A DNA stretch of 7,082 bases from positions 1 through 7,082 of the forward strand of contig JASHVU010000409.1 in the NCBI GenBank assembly GCA_030044455.1. Reading direction: 5' to 3'. Position 1 is the stretch's first letter; each line of letters starts with the position of its first letter. The position numbers and the translations under genes are program-made. This DNA comes from Acidobacteriaceae bacterium (GTDB taxonomy: Bacteria; Acidobacteriota; Terriglobia; Terriglobales; Acidobacteriaceae). Below are positions 1 to 6,305 of the stretch, piece after piece. The notes below the pieces were generated by a model that saw nothing but the letters and a program-made list of their open reading frames with translations, did no database searches and was not told the DNA's origin.

Positions 1-623
1 AAAAGCAGTCCGACAGCCCTGAGCCGGTTCGCCGTGAAATCGCTCGTCAGATCGCTATTGGCGCGCTGCGCTACTTCATGCTCAAGTACACGCGCAACTC
101 GGTCATCGCCTTTGACTTCAAAGATGCCCTCAGCTTCGAAGGCGAAACCGGCCCATACATTCAGTACGCCGTGGTACGCATTCGCAATATCTTCCGCAAG
201 GGGGGAACGACGCCGGAAGCGGCGCTAGCGGCGTTCGCACAGCGTTCCGAAGTTTTGAAAGGGCACGACTTCAGTCGTGCCGAAACAGCGGCAAGTATCG
301 AAGGGGCTTTAGCCCCTGAGGTCGCACACCTCTCGAGTTTTCTCACCGGCGAAGAGAATGAAGACATCTGGGCTCTCTGGCTGCGTGCCGGCCGCTCTTC
401 CCTTGTTTTGGATCAATGCATCGCGACTTCAGAGCCGGCCTATCTTGCCAAGCATGCCTTCCAGCTCGCCCAGGAGTTCGCCAACTTCTACCACAAGCAC
501 CACATCCTTACCGAAGAGGACCCGGCGCGGAAGACTTTTCTGCTGGCGACTGCGGCCGTCACACTGCGCGAACTGGTGCGCTCGCTCGAGCTGCTCGGCA
601 TTGAGAGTCCTGAAGCGATGTAG
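1..623 (+). CDS. argS: Arginyl-tRNA synthetase, C-terminal part (5' end outside window)
   Basis: ArgS is a cytoplasmic class I synthetase that charges tRNA-Arg with arginine using ATP. About 206 C-terminal residues are present; the frame is open from base 3, so the Met codon at 78 is internal, and the HIGH and KMSK regions lie upstream of the window. Visible family signatures are the end of the catalytic core (DALSFEGETGPYIQYA, codons about 117-164) and the all-alpha DALR anticodon-binding domain (EFANFYHKHHIL, then LATAAVTLRELVRSLELLGI), ending in the typical GIESPEAM before a TAG stop at 621. The oddity is a stretch of about 21 residues, KGHDFSRAETAAS through ALAPEV, between the core and the DALR domain. 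It is encoded by a double-hairpin repeat rather than conserved ArgS sequence. The gene faces the minus-strand membrane-protein gene, with 102 bp between their stops. The identity is very likely; whether the insertion affects activity cannot be told. Confidence 0.93.
   Translation, partial: KQSDSPEPVRREIARQIAIGALRYFMLKYTRNSVIAFDFKDALSFEGETGPYIQYAVVRIRNIFRKGGTTPEAALAAFAQRSEVLKGHDFSRAETAASIEGALAPEVAHLSSFLTGEENEDIWALWLRAGRSSLVLDQCIATSEPAYLAKHAFQLAQEFANFYHKHHILTEEDPARKTFLLATAAVTLRELVRSLELLGIESPEAM
258..320. repeat. Double-palindrome (REP-like) element inside argS
   Basis: Two adjacent perfect hairpins are seen. The first has an 8-bp stem GGCACGAC (262-269) pairing with GTCGTGCC (274-281) across the loop TTCA. 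The second has a 6-bp stem AGGGGC (302-307) pairing with GCCCCT (312-317) across the loop TTTA. A spacer of about 20 bp joins them. The element is read through in frame as KGHDFSRA...GALAPE. From memory, GHDFSRA and ALAPEG peptides recur in unrelated acidobacterial predicted proteins, which would make this a dispersed element; I cannot verify that here. The outer boundaries are approximate, chosen as a 63-bp multiple of three around the hairpins. No other copy is seen in this window. Confidence 0.75.
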
Positions 624-632
624 GTGCAGCTA

Positions 633-660
633 CTAGCTTCTAGCTTTTAGCTTTTAGCTT
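633..660. repeat. 7-bp tandem array (YTAGCTT x4) in convergent intergenic gap
   Basis: Four contiguous heptamers are seen: CTAGCTT, CTAGCTT, TTAGCTT, TTAGCTT. They start 10 bp after the argS stop, in the 102-bp gap between argS and the convergent membrane-protein gene. The rest of the gap (661-725) shows no clear gene, promoter or terminator. Each unit contains the palindrome AGCT, so short alternative foldings are possible, but no stable stem followed by a T-run is present. Confidence 0.85.
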
Positions 661-725
661 CTGGGACTGCGTTATTCCGGCGTCGTTGTGCCTGGGAAGT
701 GAAATACCGCGCATAATAGACCGTC

Positions 726-1109
726 TCAATCCATTTGCAGTAATTTCACCAGCGCTTGAGCGAAAACAACACTACTCATCGCTCCAACAACAAGATATCG
801 GCCCTTCCCCTTTGCCAGGATTGCGAGGACGAACGTAGCGACAAGAGCACTCATCGAAGCGATTGCTAACGGTTGCCAAATGCCAGGCGAAGAGCCCATC
901 CCATGAGGATCGCCGCCGCTGTGCAACCAAAAGAGATCGGATGCTAACGCCGACGTCGACGCGATGCCAGCTGCAAGAAAAGAAAATGGAAGACAGCGGT
1001 CCCTCCAAGTGGCAACGGCTGCCGGATTCCGGGGGCGAATACTGCGCCTCCAAGCTGAAATGATCAGGAAAAATGGGATCATGTAGAGGATCGCCGTCAC
1101 AACGTACAT
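726..1109 (-). CDS. Small four-helix membrane protein of unknown function
   Basis: This 127-residue protein is not recognised. Four hydrophobic segments are visible at about residues 3-20, 40-62, 79-99 and 104-124. Charged residues (RRSIRPR after helix 1, KGKGR before helix 4) fit a positive-inside topology with both of those loops in the cytoplasm, so it is probably an inner-membrane protein without a cleaved signal peptide. The ATG start is supported by an AAGGTGA Shine-Dalgarno 4 nt upstream. The gene lies 46 bp after the rpoN stop on the same strand and could be read from the rpoN transcript. Its codons use more A/T in third positions than its neighbours; rough counts over five 60-base blocks give about 56% GC, against 65-72% in two sampled blocks of the lptC/A gene. 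This may mean recent acquisition or weak selection. No catalytic motif is seen. Confidence 0.7.
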   Translation of the reverse strand: MYVVTAILYMIPFFLIISAWRRSIRPRNPAAVATWRDRCLPFSFLAAGIASTSALASDLFWLHSGGDPHGMGSSPGIWQPLAIASMSALVATFVLAILAKGKGRYLVVGAMSSVVFAQALVKLLQMD

Positions 1110-1113
1110 GGCA

Positions 1114-1120
1114 TCACCTT
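1114..1120 (-). promoter_or_regulatory. Shine-Dalgarno AAGGTGA for the small membrane protein
   Basis: Read on the minus strand, AAGGTGA sits 4 nt before the ATG whose first base is 1109. It is the strongest support that this otherwise unrecognised gene is translated from that start. Confidence 0.7.
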
Positions 1121-1155
1121 CTGAAGTAATTGGCTCAAATCAGCCAGATACTCAG

Positions 1156-2763
1156 CTATTCCCTCCGCCGCCGCTGATGCGTACTCGGGATATTCATGTC
1201 CTCGCGGTATTTGGCCACGGTGCGACGGGTGAGTTGAATGCCCTGCGACTGCAGCAGGGCTGCAAGCTGATCGTCAGTGAGGGGGCGGTGCGGGTCTTCG
1301 TCCTCGATCAGCTTCTTCACCTTGCGCTTCAGTACCAATAGCGAAGTATCTGCGCCCTCAGGACCGTTTGCGCCCTCGGTAAAGAAGAACCTGAGCTCAA
1401 GCACGCCCTGCGGCGTGTGCGCGTACTTGTTGGCCACGGCGCGGCTCACCGTAGAGGGATGGACACCGATCTCCTCCGCCACTTCCTTAATCATCATCGG
1501 CCGCAGCGCCTCGACGCCGCGATCGAGAAAATCGGGCTGCCGCCGCACAATCACCTCGCAGACCCTCAGGATGGTGCTTTTGCGTTGGGCGATGTTGCGC
1601 ATCAGCTGCATTGCCGAGCGGAAGCGCTCTTTGACGTACTCCTTCACTTCCTTGTCGGTCGTGTTCGAAACCAGCATGCGGCGGTAGCGCTGGCTCAGCC
1701 GCAGGCTGGGCAGGTCCTCCTCGTTCATGCTGACGGTCCACTCGTCGCCGCGCTTCACAAATACGACGTCGGGCTCGATCAGCCGTGCCTGATCGCGGTT
1801 GTAAAGCCGCCCCGGCCTGGGATCGAGGGTGCGAATGAACTCCGTCCCCGCCTGGGCCTCTTCAATTGAAATCTGCGCCGCGCGCGCCAGCTCCTTCAAG
1901 TCGCGCTTTTGCATCAGTTGCAAGTGCTGGTCCACGATCAGCGCCGCCACTTCCATGGCCCGCCGCCGCTCTTCAATCTTTGCGTCGGCCTCGTCTTTGA
2001 AGCCGCGATGCGGTTCGTCGCCGGTCTCCGCGAAGGGTGTCCCGTACAAAAGGTCAAATTCCTGCTGTTGGGCCCTGATCTGCAATAACAGGCACTCACG
2101 CAGATCGTGCGCTGCAACCCCGGCCGGGTCAAGGCCCTGCACCAGTTCGATGGCGCCCTTCACAATATCAAGTGCGTTGCTTGCATCCGGCACATGCCCA
2201 TTCCCTTTGCCGTTCCTATTTGCCTGGGCTGATTCGGCCCGGAATTGCGCGTATGCCGCCGCCAGTTCGTCGTCGCCTGTGGCCAGATAGCCGCATTCAT
2301 CAAGGTTGCCGATTACGTACTCGGCCACTTCGTTCAGTTCGCTATCGACGGTCAGCGATCCCAGCTGCCACGCCAGGTGATCGGCCAGAGTTGTGGGCTG
2401 GGAGAGAAAGTTCTCAAACGAGGGCTTTTCGCTCTCTTCATACTCTGACTGCGTGCGATAGCCCGGGTCAAGATACTCCTGGAAGTACGATCCAAAGTCG
2501 ATCTCGCTGAACACGTCTTTGGGAGGGGCCGCCGCCTCTTCAACACTGCGTTCCAGGAGTTCCTCGCGTCCCGCAACCTGATCCAGCATCGGAACCGATT
2601 CGTCAATCTCTTCCAGGACGGGATTCTCCACCATCTCAGCATCGATCATCTCCTTCAGCTCGAGCTTGTTTAATGCCAGAACGCTCACCATCTGCATCAG
2701 GCCCGGTGTGAGCACCTGGCGTTGCGAGACTTTGAGGTTCAATCTTGGCTGCAGTAGCACCAT
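1156..2763 (-). CDS. rpoN: RNA polymerase sigma-54 factor
   Basis: Sigma-54 directs RNA polymerase to -24/-12 promoters and needs AAA+ enhancer-binding activators to open them. The protein has about 535 residues from this ATG. Region I (LNLKVSQRQVLTPGLMQM..., about residues 6-50) is the Gln/Leu-rich activator-contact domain. An acidic linker follows, then the core-binding domain, a helix-turn-helix at about 425-447 (IKEVAEEIGVHPSTVSRAV), and the diagnostic RpoN box TRRTVAKYRE at about 512-521 that reads the -24 element. It is longer than E. coli RpoN (477 residues) because of extra linker sequence. The frame extends to a GTG at 2790 directly after a stop. I prefer the ATG at 2763 because Region I usually starts close to the N-terminus. 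A GGAG lies 14 nt before it, which is rather far, so the start is not certain. The gene follows lptB, as in many Gram-negatives. Confidence 0.96.
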   Translation of the reverse strand: MVLLQPRLNLKVSQRQVLTPGLMQMVSVLALNKLELKEMIDAEMVENPVLEEIDESVPMLDQVAGREELLERSVEEAAAPPKDVFSEIDFGSYFQEYLDPGYRTQSEYEESEKPSFENFLSQPTTLADHLAWQLGSLTVDSELNEVAEYVIGNLDECGYLATGDDELAAAYAQFRAESAQANRNGKGNGHVPDASNALDIVKGAIELVQGLDPAGVAAHDLRECLLLQIRAQQQEFDLLYGTPFAETGDEPHRGFKDEADAKIEERRRAMEVAALIVDQHLQLMQKRDLKELARAAQISIEEAQAGTEFIRTLDPRPGRLYNRDQARLIEPDVVFVKRGDEWTVSMNEEDLPSLRLSQRYRRMLVSNTTDKEVKEYVKERFRSAMQLMRNIAQRKSTILRVCEVIVRRQPDFLDRGVEALRPMMIKEVAEEIGVHPSTVSRAVANKYAHTPQGVLELRFFFTEGANGPEGADTSLLVLKRKVKKLIEDEDPHRPLTDDQLAALLQSQGIQLTRRTVAKYREDMNIPSTHQRRRRE

Positions 2764-2863
2764 CGTTGGAACTCGTTCTCCGATCTGCACTCAGCGCGAG
2801 TGTAATCGCGTAATTAGAAGCTTAAGAGAGAAAGTGTCCGAAGTCGAATCACCCGTTTGAGTC

Positions 2864-2885
2864 AGTTACCCCAAATCGGGTAACT
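2864..2885. promoter_or_regulatory. Perfect 8-bp dyad in the lptB-rpoN gap
   Basis: AGTTACCC (2864-2871) and GGGTAACT (2878-2885) are perfect inverted repeats around the 6-nt loop CAAATC. The dyad lies about 62 bp after the lptB stop and about 100 bp before the preferred rpoN start, inside the only sizeable gap in the minus-strand gene series (2764-2947). On the minus strand it is not followed by a T-run, so it does not look like a standard terminator. An operator upstream of rpoN, or an mRNA hairpin protecting the lptB 3' end, are both possible. I found no convincing -35/-10 or -24/-12 promoter in the gap by eye. Confidence 0.45.
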
Positions 2886-2947
2886 TCCCATCCTGATACT
2901 TTCGTCCAGCAATTGCATTCAAAGGCTTAGAGAGCCGGAAAATGAAA

Positions 2948-3676
2948 TCAGCTCAAAGAAAAACCCTCGCCCAGGTAGACGCGCCTCACCTCCATGTCGT
3001 TACCCAGTTCGTGCGGCGTCCCGGAACGAAAGATCTTGCCCTCCGCAATAATGTACGCCCGGTCGGTTACACTCAGCGTCTCACGAACATTATGATCCGT
3101 AATCAGCACGCCGATGCCGCCAGCCTTTAAATCAAAAATAATCTTTTGTAACTCCAACACTGCAATGGGATCGATGCCGCTGAATGGCTCATCGAGCAGG
3201 ATGAAACTGGGCTGAATGCACAAGGCGCGCGCAATCTCAACGCGCCGCCGCTCACCGCCGGAAAGCGCATAGCCGCGGGTGGTGCGAATGTGTCCCAGGT
3301 TCAGCTGGTTGATCAACCGGTCGGCACGCGTGCGCCGTTCCCGATTGCCCAGCGGCTGCGCTTCAAGCACGGCCAGAATGTTTTCTTCCACCGTGAGCTT
3401 GCGAAAGACCGACGGCTCCTGAGGAAGATAACTGATGCCGAAAGTGCGCGCCCGAAGATACATGGGCACGCGCGTGATATCCGTCTCGTCCACCATCACG
3501 CGCCCGCTCTCCGGCTGCAGCAGGCCCACAATCATGTAAAAACTGGTGGTTTTGCCGGCGCCGTTCGGCCCCAGTAGCCCCACCACTTCACCGCGCGAGA
3601 TCTTGAGGTTCACGCCGCGGACAACCTGCCGTCCCTTGTAGCTCTTACCGATTCCCTCGGCGAAAAGTGTTTCCAT
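2948..3676 (-). CDS. lptB: LPS export ABC transporter ATP-binding protein LptB
   Basis: LptB is the cytoplasmic ATPase of the LptB2FG transporter; it hydrolyses ATP to pull LPS out of the inner membrane and push it along the LptC-LptA bridge. All ABC motifs are intact in the 242 residues: Walker A GPNGAGKT (36-43), Q-loop YLPQEPSVF with Gln86, signature LSGGERRR (138-145), Walker [12 protein letters not shown] with catalytic Glu163, and the H-loop His195 in ITDHNVRET. The sequence around FSGIDPIAV and DHNVRETL is characteristic of LptB rather than of other ABC ATPases. The length is normal. The ATG follows the TAA of the upstream lptC/A gene with no intervening base and no strong Shine-Dalgarno, so translation is probably coupled. 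The partner permeases LptF and LptG are not in the window. Confidence 0.97.
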   Translation of the reverse strand: METLFAEGIGKSYKGRQVVRGVNLKISRGEVVGLLGPNGAGKTTSFYMIVGLLQPESGRVMVDETDITRVPMYLRARTFGISYLPQEPSVFRKLTVEENILAVLEAQPLGNRERRTRADRLINQLNLGHIRTTRGYALSGGERRRVEIARALCIQPSFILLDEPFSGIDPIAVLELQKIIFDLKAGGIGVLITDHNVRETLSVTDRAYIIAEGKIFRSGTPHELGNDMEVRRVYLGEGFSLS

Positions 3677-6304
3677 TTATTTCACTGGCTCGCTTCCGCT
3701 GCCCGGCTGTCCCTTGGCCGGTTGCCCCTCAGGTTGACCGGCTCGATCGGTTCCCCTGTTGTTTCCCGGTTCCGTTCCCAGGCGCAGCTTCGGGGCCGTC
3801 GTTCGTGTCTCGGTTTCGTGTCCCTCGCCTTCGATACTGACGCTATCATCGCGGCTGTTGAAAATCAAAGCCTGGCCGGTGGCCGTGCCCCGTTCGGGAT
3901 CGCTCATTCGCGGCGGCGCCGCAGGCGTGCCGGTCAAAATGTAGTTGCCGGTGGCGCCCGTAAACACCAACTGCTCGCCGGTTCCGCGGCGTCCCTGCGA
4001 AGTCACCACCACGTGGCCGCTCGCCGTCATGGTTTCAACCTGAGACTGGCCGTTTGAGTGGCCCGAGGCCGGCGCAAGCTGCAATTCAACCCGGTCTGAA
4101 GTTGAGGTCGCCGCGCCCGTCTCGGCGGTCACGGCGCCAAGCGGCCCACCCCGCATCACCGCCTTGCGGTCGACGTCGGAATAGACTAAATCGCCGCCCT
4201 GCACGCGAATCACGGTGGGCGTCGTCGGCTTAGAGCCGCGGTCGCCCCCGCCGCCCTGCGCCTTGCCTGATGCCGCATTGCCCATGCTCAACAAAACCAC
4301 TTTCACCGGAGCCGCCGCGCCTGCACTTCGCGCCACAAGCGATCGCTTGTGGCGATCAAGCACAATCACCGGACCCTCGACCGAGTTAGCATCCTGCCAT
4401 AACCGCGCATCGCCGTCGAATTCGACCTCGCCTGTGGGCTGATGTAGATGCGCCTCTTCGGCAATCACGTGCGCGGGGTCCTGCCCGCCTAGCGCGACTG
4501 TGCTTTGCGAAGTTCGACTTCCCGTGCTTTTGGCGTTCGTCCAAGTTGCCTTCACGTTGCCCCGCGCGAATGCTTCGCCTGCCGCCTGAGTTACGTCGAT
4601 CTCGCCGGCCGTCAGTTCCATTCCTCCGTCAACCACGCGCGGACTCACGGTCAGATGCAGCTGTTGCCCGTCGCCCTCATACGTCGCGTGGCCTGCCGTT
4701 GCACGCAGCTCCGGCTGCGGCTGCGCGCCGGGCTTTGCCGCCGGTCTTTGGACCATGACCACGTGGCCATCCAAAGTTGCCGTTTGCACCTCATCCGCCC
4801 CCGTCACCTCGCTCCCTTGCTGTCTCGCTCCCTTGCTCCCTTGCTCTCTCGCTCCCTTGCTCCCTTGCTCTCTCGCTCCCTTGCTTTCCTCAACCTGCGC
4901 ATCGATCCGGTCGCCGTTGGCCGATTGCCAGGTTCCATTCGCCGCAGTCTGCTCCATGCTGGCGTGGCCCACGCCGGTGATCGACTTGAGCGTCGAATTG
5001 GCTCCGAACTCCCCGCTTACCTCGTCCGCGACCAGTTTCGACGGCAGCGGCGCCGCGTCGCCCCGCACCGTCGAGCTCAAGATCGTTACGCCGCCAAAGC
5101 CATGAATCGTCGCCGGCTCAACCTGCCCTTTGCCCGCATCGCGAAACTCAATGTCTGCGACCGGTGAACGCCAGATCCGGTTTATCTGCGTATTCACCTG
5201 CCGGCCATTGACCAACTGCTCGCCGGTCCCCGCGCTCTCCATCGTCACGCCGCGCTCAAGATGTGCATGGCGCAGCTCACCCTTCGGCGTAAACTCGATT
5301 TCTGCAGTCGGCGACGTTCCATGCACGGTGCGCGAATCGTTGACTGAATCCATCACCACGCCGCCCTCGAGGTGACCGTGCCGCGGCTGGTTCTTCTCGT
5401 CCAGGTCCATGGCTGCCTTAGGCGCCTGCAGATGCCCACCCGCAGCCGTAGTCGCATGAAATCCGCCCAGCGCATCGAGATGGTCGGCCGTTCCGTCTTC
5501 GCGGAATTTCACCAGCGCCTCCGCCGCCGAAGCCTGGCCGCCGCGATACTCCGCCGTAGCCATTTGCAGTGTGCAGATATCCGTATCGCGGGTGAATTCC
5601 AGGTGCGCGGCGTGAATCGTCACCGGCTCGCCATTTCGACTTCCTGTCAGCTCCACGCTGCGGTCGAGCACCAGGAAACCCTGCTGCGAGTCGTAGGTTG
5701 CGCCCATCGAGCTGCCGCTGGCCTGGGCCGTCGAAAAATCCACCCGCTCGGCCGTCGTTGCCACACCGGTATTTTCGTCGAAGGTGAGGCCGCTCGTTTT
5801 TACATGGATCGCATCGTTTGGACCGGCATGCGCCGCCGTCACCGGCGCCAGATCCCTGGCCAGCCTGCGGTCTTTGGGCGCGGCCTCCTTCACTTCTGCG
5901 GCCTGCTCCGGGCCGGGGCGCATCAGCGTGATCTCAACCGGGCCAACCGCGGTCGCCGTTTTGGACTTCTGGTCGTAGTTAAACTCGTCACCCGTGATCC
6001 GGTCCACGCGTTTGCCGTCGTCGCTGTATAGCTCAATCAGAACCCCGTGCAGTTCCACGCGGTCGTTCTTAAACTGCACCTCTTTCGACGCATGAAGCTT
6101 CCACTGGGCATGGGCGCCAAGCGCGTGCGAGATCGTGTAGCCCTTGCCTTCCTGCTGGATGTTCAGCCCCAGCTTCTGGGGCAGGTCGCGAATCTTGAAC
6201 GGATTCCTGAATTTGGCGAAGACCAGAAAGACGCCGAGCGCGGCAATCAGCAGCACGCCCGCTGCAATCACCAGCGTCCGCATCCGTTCGATCGTCAGTC
6301 GCAA
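3677..6304 (-). CDS. LptC/LptA-type (OstA-like) LPS transport protein, fused and enlarged
   Basis: This 875-residue protein probably forms the periplasmic LPS bridge between the inner-membrane LptBFG complex and the outer membrane. An N-terminal anchor (TLVIAAGVLLIAALGVFLVFA, residues 10-30) follows a short cytoplasmic tail. The next 100 or so residues resemble LptC (LHGVLIELYSDDG, RITGDEFNYDQ). Repeated beta-rich OstA/LptA-like stretches follow, ending in a recognisable LptA-type region (about 590-835: GEVEFDGDARLWQ, GNYILTGTPAAPPRMSD, GTATGQALIF). The Gly/Pro/Gln-rich tail looks disordered. Typical LptC and LptA have about 190 residues each, so this is much longer. The TTG start is chosen because a GAGGA lies 6 nt upstream, while the ATG at 6283 has no Shine-Dalgarno; both starts keep the anchor. 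It begins 1 nt after the upstream stop and ends directly at lptB. It contains an 8-residue repeat (about 472-499) and a DNA palindrome (codons 651-658). The domain limits are by eye. Confidence 0.85.
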   Translation of the reverse strand: MRLTIERMRTLVIAAGVLLIAALGVFLVFAKFRNPFKIRDLPQKLGLNIQQEGKGYTISHALGAHAQWKLHASKEVQFKNDRVELHGVLIELYSDDGKRVDRITGDEFNYDQKSKTATAVGPVEITLMRPGPEQAAEVKEAAPKDRRLARDLAPVTAAHAGPNDAIHVKTSGLTFDENTGVATTAERVDFSTAQASGSSMGATYDSQQGFLVLDRSVELTGSRNGEPVTIHAAHLEFTRDTDICTLQMATAEYRGGQASAAEALVKFREDGTADHLDALGGFHATTAAGGHLQAPKAAMDLDEKNQPRHGHLEGGVVMDSVNDSRTVHGTSPTAEIEFTPKGELRHAHLERGVTMESAGTGEQLVNGRQVNTQINRIWRSPVADIEFRDAGKGQVEPATIHGFGGVTILSSTVRGDAAPLPSKLVADEVSGEFGANSTLKSITGVGHASMEQTAANGTWQSANGDRIDAQVEESKGAREQGSKGAREQGSKGARQQGSEVTGADEVQTATLDGHVVMVQRPAAKPGAQPQPELRATAGHATYEGDGQQLHLTVSPRVVDGGMELTAGEIDVTQAAGEAFARGNVKATWTNAKSTGSRTSQSTVALGGQDPAHVIAEEAHLHQPTGEVEFDGDARLWQDANSVEGPVIVLDRHKRSLVARSAGAAAPVKVVLLSMGNAASGKAQGGGGDRGSKPTTPTVIRVQGGDLVYSDVDRKAVMRGGPLGAVTAETGAATSTSDRVELQLAPASGHSNGQSQVETMTASGHVVVTSQGRRGTGEQLVFTGATGNYILTGTPAAPPRMSDPERGTATGQALIFNSRDDSVSIEGEGHETETRTTAPKLRLGTEPGNNRGTDRAGQPEGQPAKGQPGSGSEPVK
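4331..4354. repeat. Perfect 24-bp palindrome in codon register within the lptC/A gene
   Basis: The left half CGCCACAAGCGA is followed without a gap by its exact reverse complement; the centre is GCGATCGC. On the coding strand it is exactly eight codons (residues 651-658, RHKRSLVA), and the frame boundary coincides with the palindrome edge. Each codon is therefore the reverse complement of its mirror codon, and the antisense strand encodes the same octapeptide. It could extrude as a cruciform in DNA or fold as a hairpin in mRNA. Whether it is a binding site, an element or chance is unknown. Confidence 0.9.
4810..4889. repeat. 8-bp tandem array with 24-bp higher-order unit in the lptC/A gene
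   Basis: On the plus strand the octamer YGCTCYCT repeats from 4810 to 4881 (nine units, one diverged as TGCTGTCT), followed by a degenerate unit to 4889. The order CGCTCCCT, TGCTCCCT, TGCTCTCT forms a 24-bp super-unit that is copied exactly at 4826-4849 and 4850-4873 and begins again at 4874. Because 24 is a multiple of three, the gene reads it as an 8-residue peptide repeat (GAREQGSK) at about residues 472-499, a charged, probably disordered linker between beta-rich OstA-like stretches. Copy number could change by slippage; gain or loss of whole 24-bp units would keep the frame. Confidence 0.92.
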
Positions 6305-6305
6305 C

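Noticed and set aside
78..623. A complete 181-residue gene starting at the ATG at 78
   Set aside because: The same frame is open back to the window edge and conserved ArgS sequence continues upstream of 78, so this ATG is internal to argS.
686..717. Possible sigma-70 promoter TTGTGC ... CATAAT on the plus strand
   Set aside because: The spacer is 20 bp, the -35 match is poor, and it would point into the antisense of the membrane-protein gene.
1131..1146. Intrinsic terminator after rpoN
   Set aside because: The stem is only 5 bp and is not followed by a T-run on the minus strand, so it is listed only for its loop sequence.
1829..2290. Plus-strand open frames opposite rpoN
   Set aside because: Ser/Cys/Arg-rich antisense translations of the sigma-54 gene; rpoN has all its family motifs in the other strand.
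2795..2810. Small hairpin CGCGA/TCGCG just upstream of the GTG at 2790
   Set aside because: A 5-bp stem is too short to separate from chance in GC-rich DNA, although it would sit in the rpoN mRNA leader.
4225..4237. Hairpin CGGCT/AGCCG with a 3-nt loop in the lptC/A gene
   Set aside because: A 5-bp stem in a GC-rich gene is expected by chance.
4505..5167. Long plus-strand open frame (220 codons) opposite the lptC/A gene, with a Leu/Ser/Arg-rich repeat
   Set aside because: It is antisense to a well-supported gene, has arginine-rich composition typical of high-GC shadow frames, and owes part of its length to the octamer array, which has no stop in any frame.
5372..6031. Plus-strand open frame (219 codons) opposite the LptC-like region
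   Set aside because: Arg- and His-rich shadow of the minus-strand gene with no domain-like sequence and no convincing ribosome-binding site.
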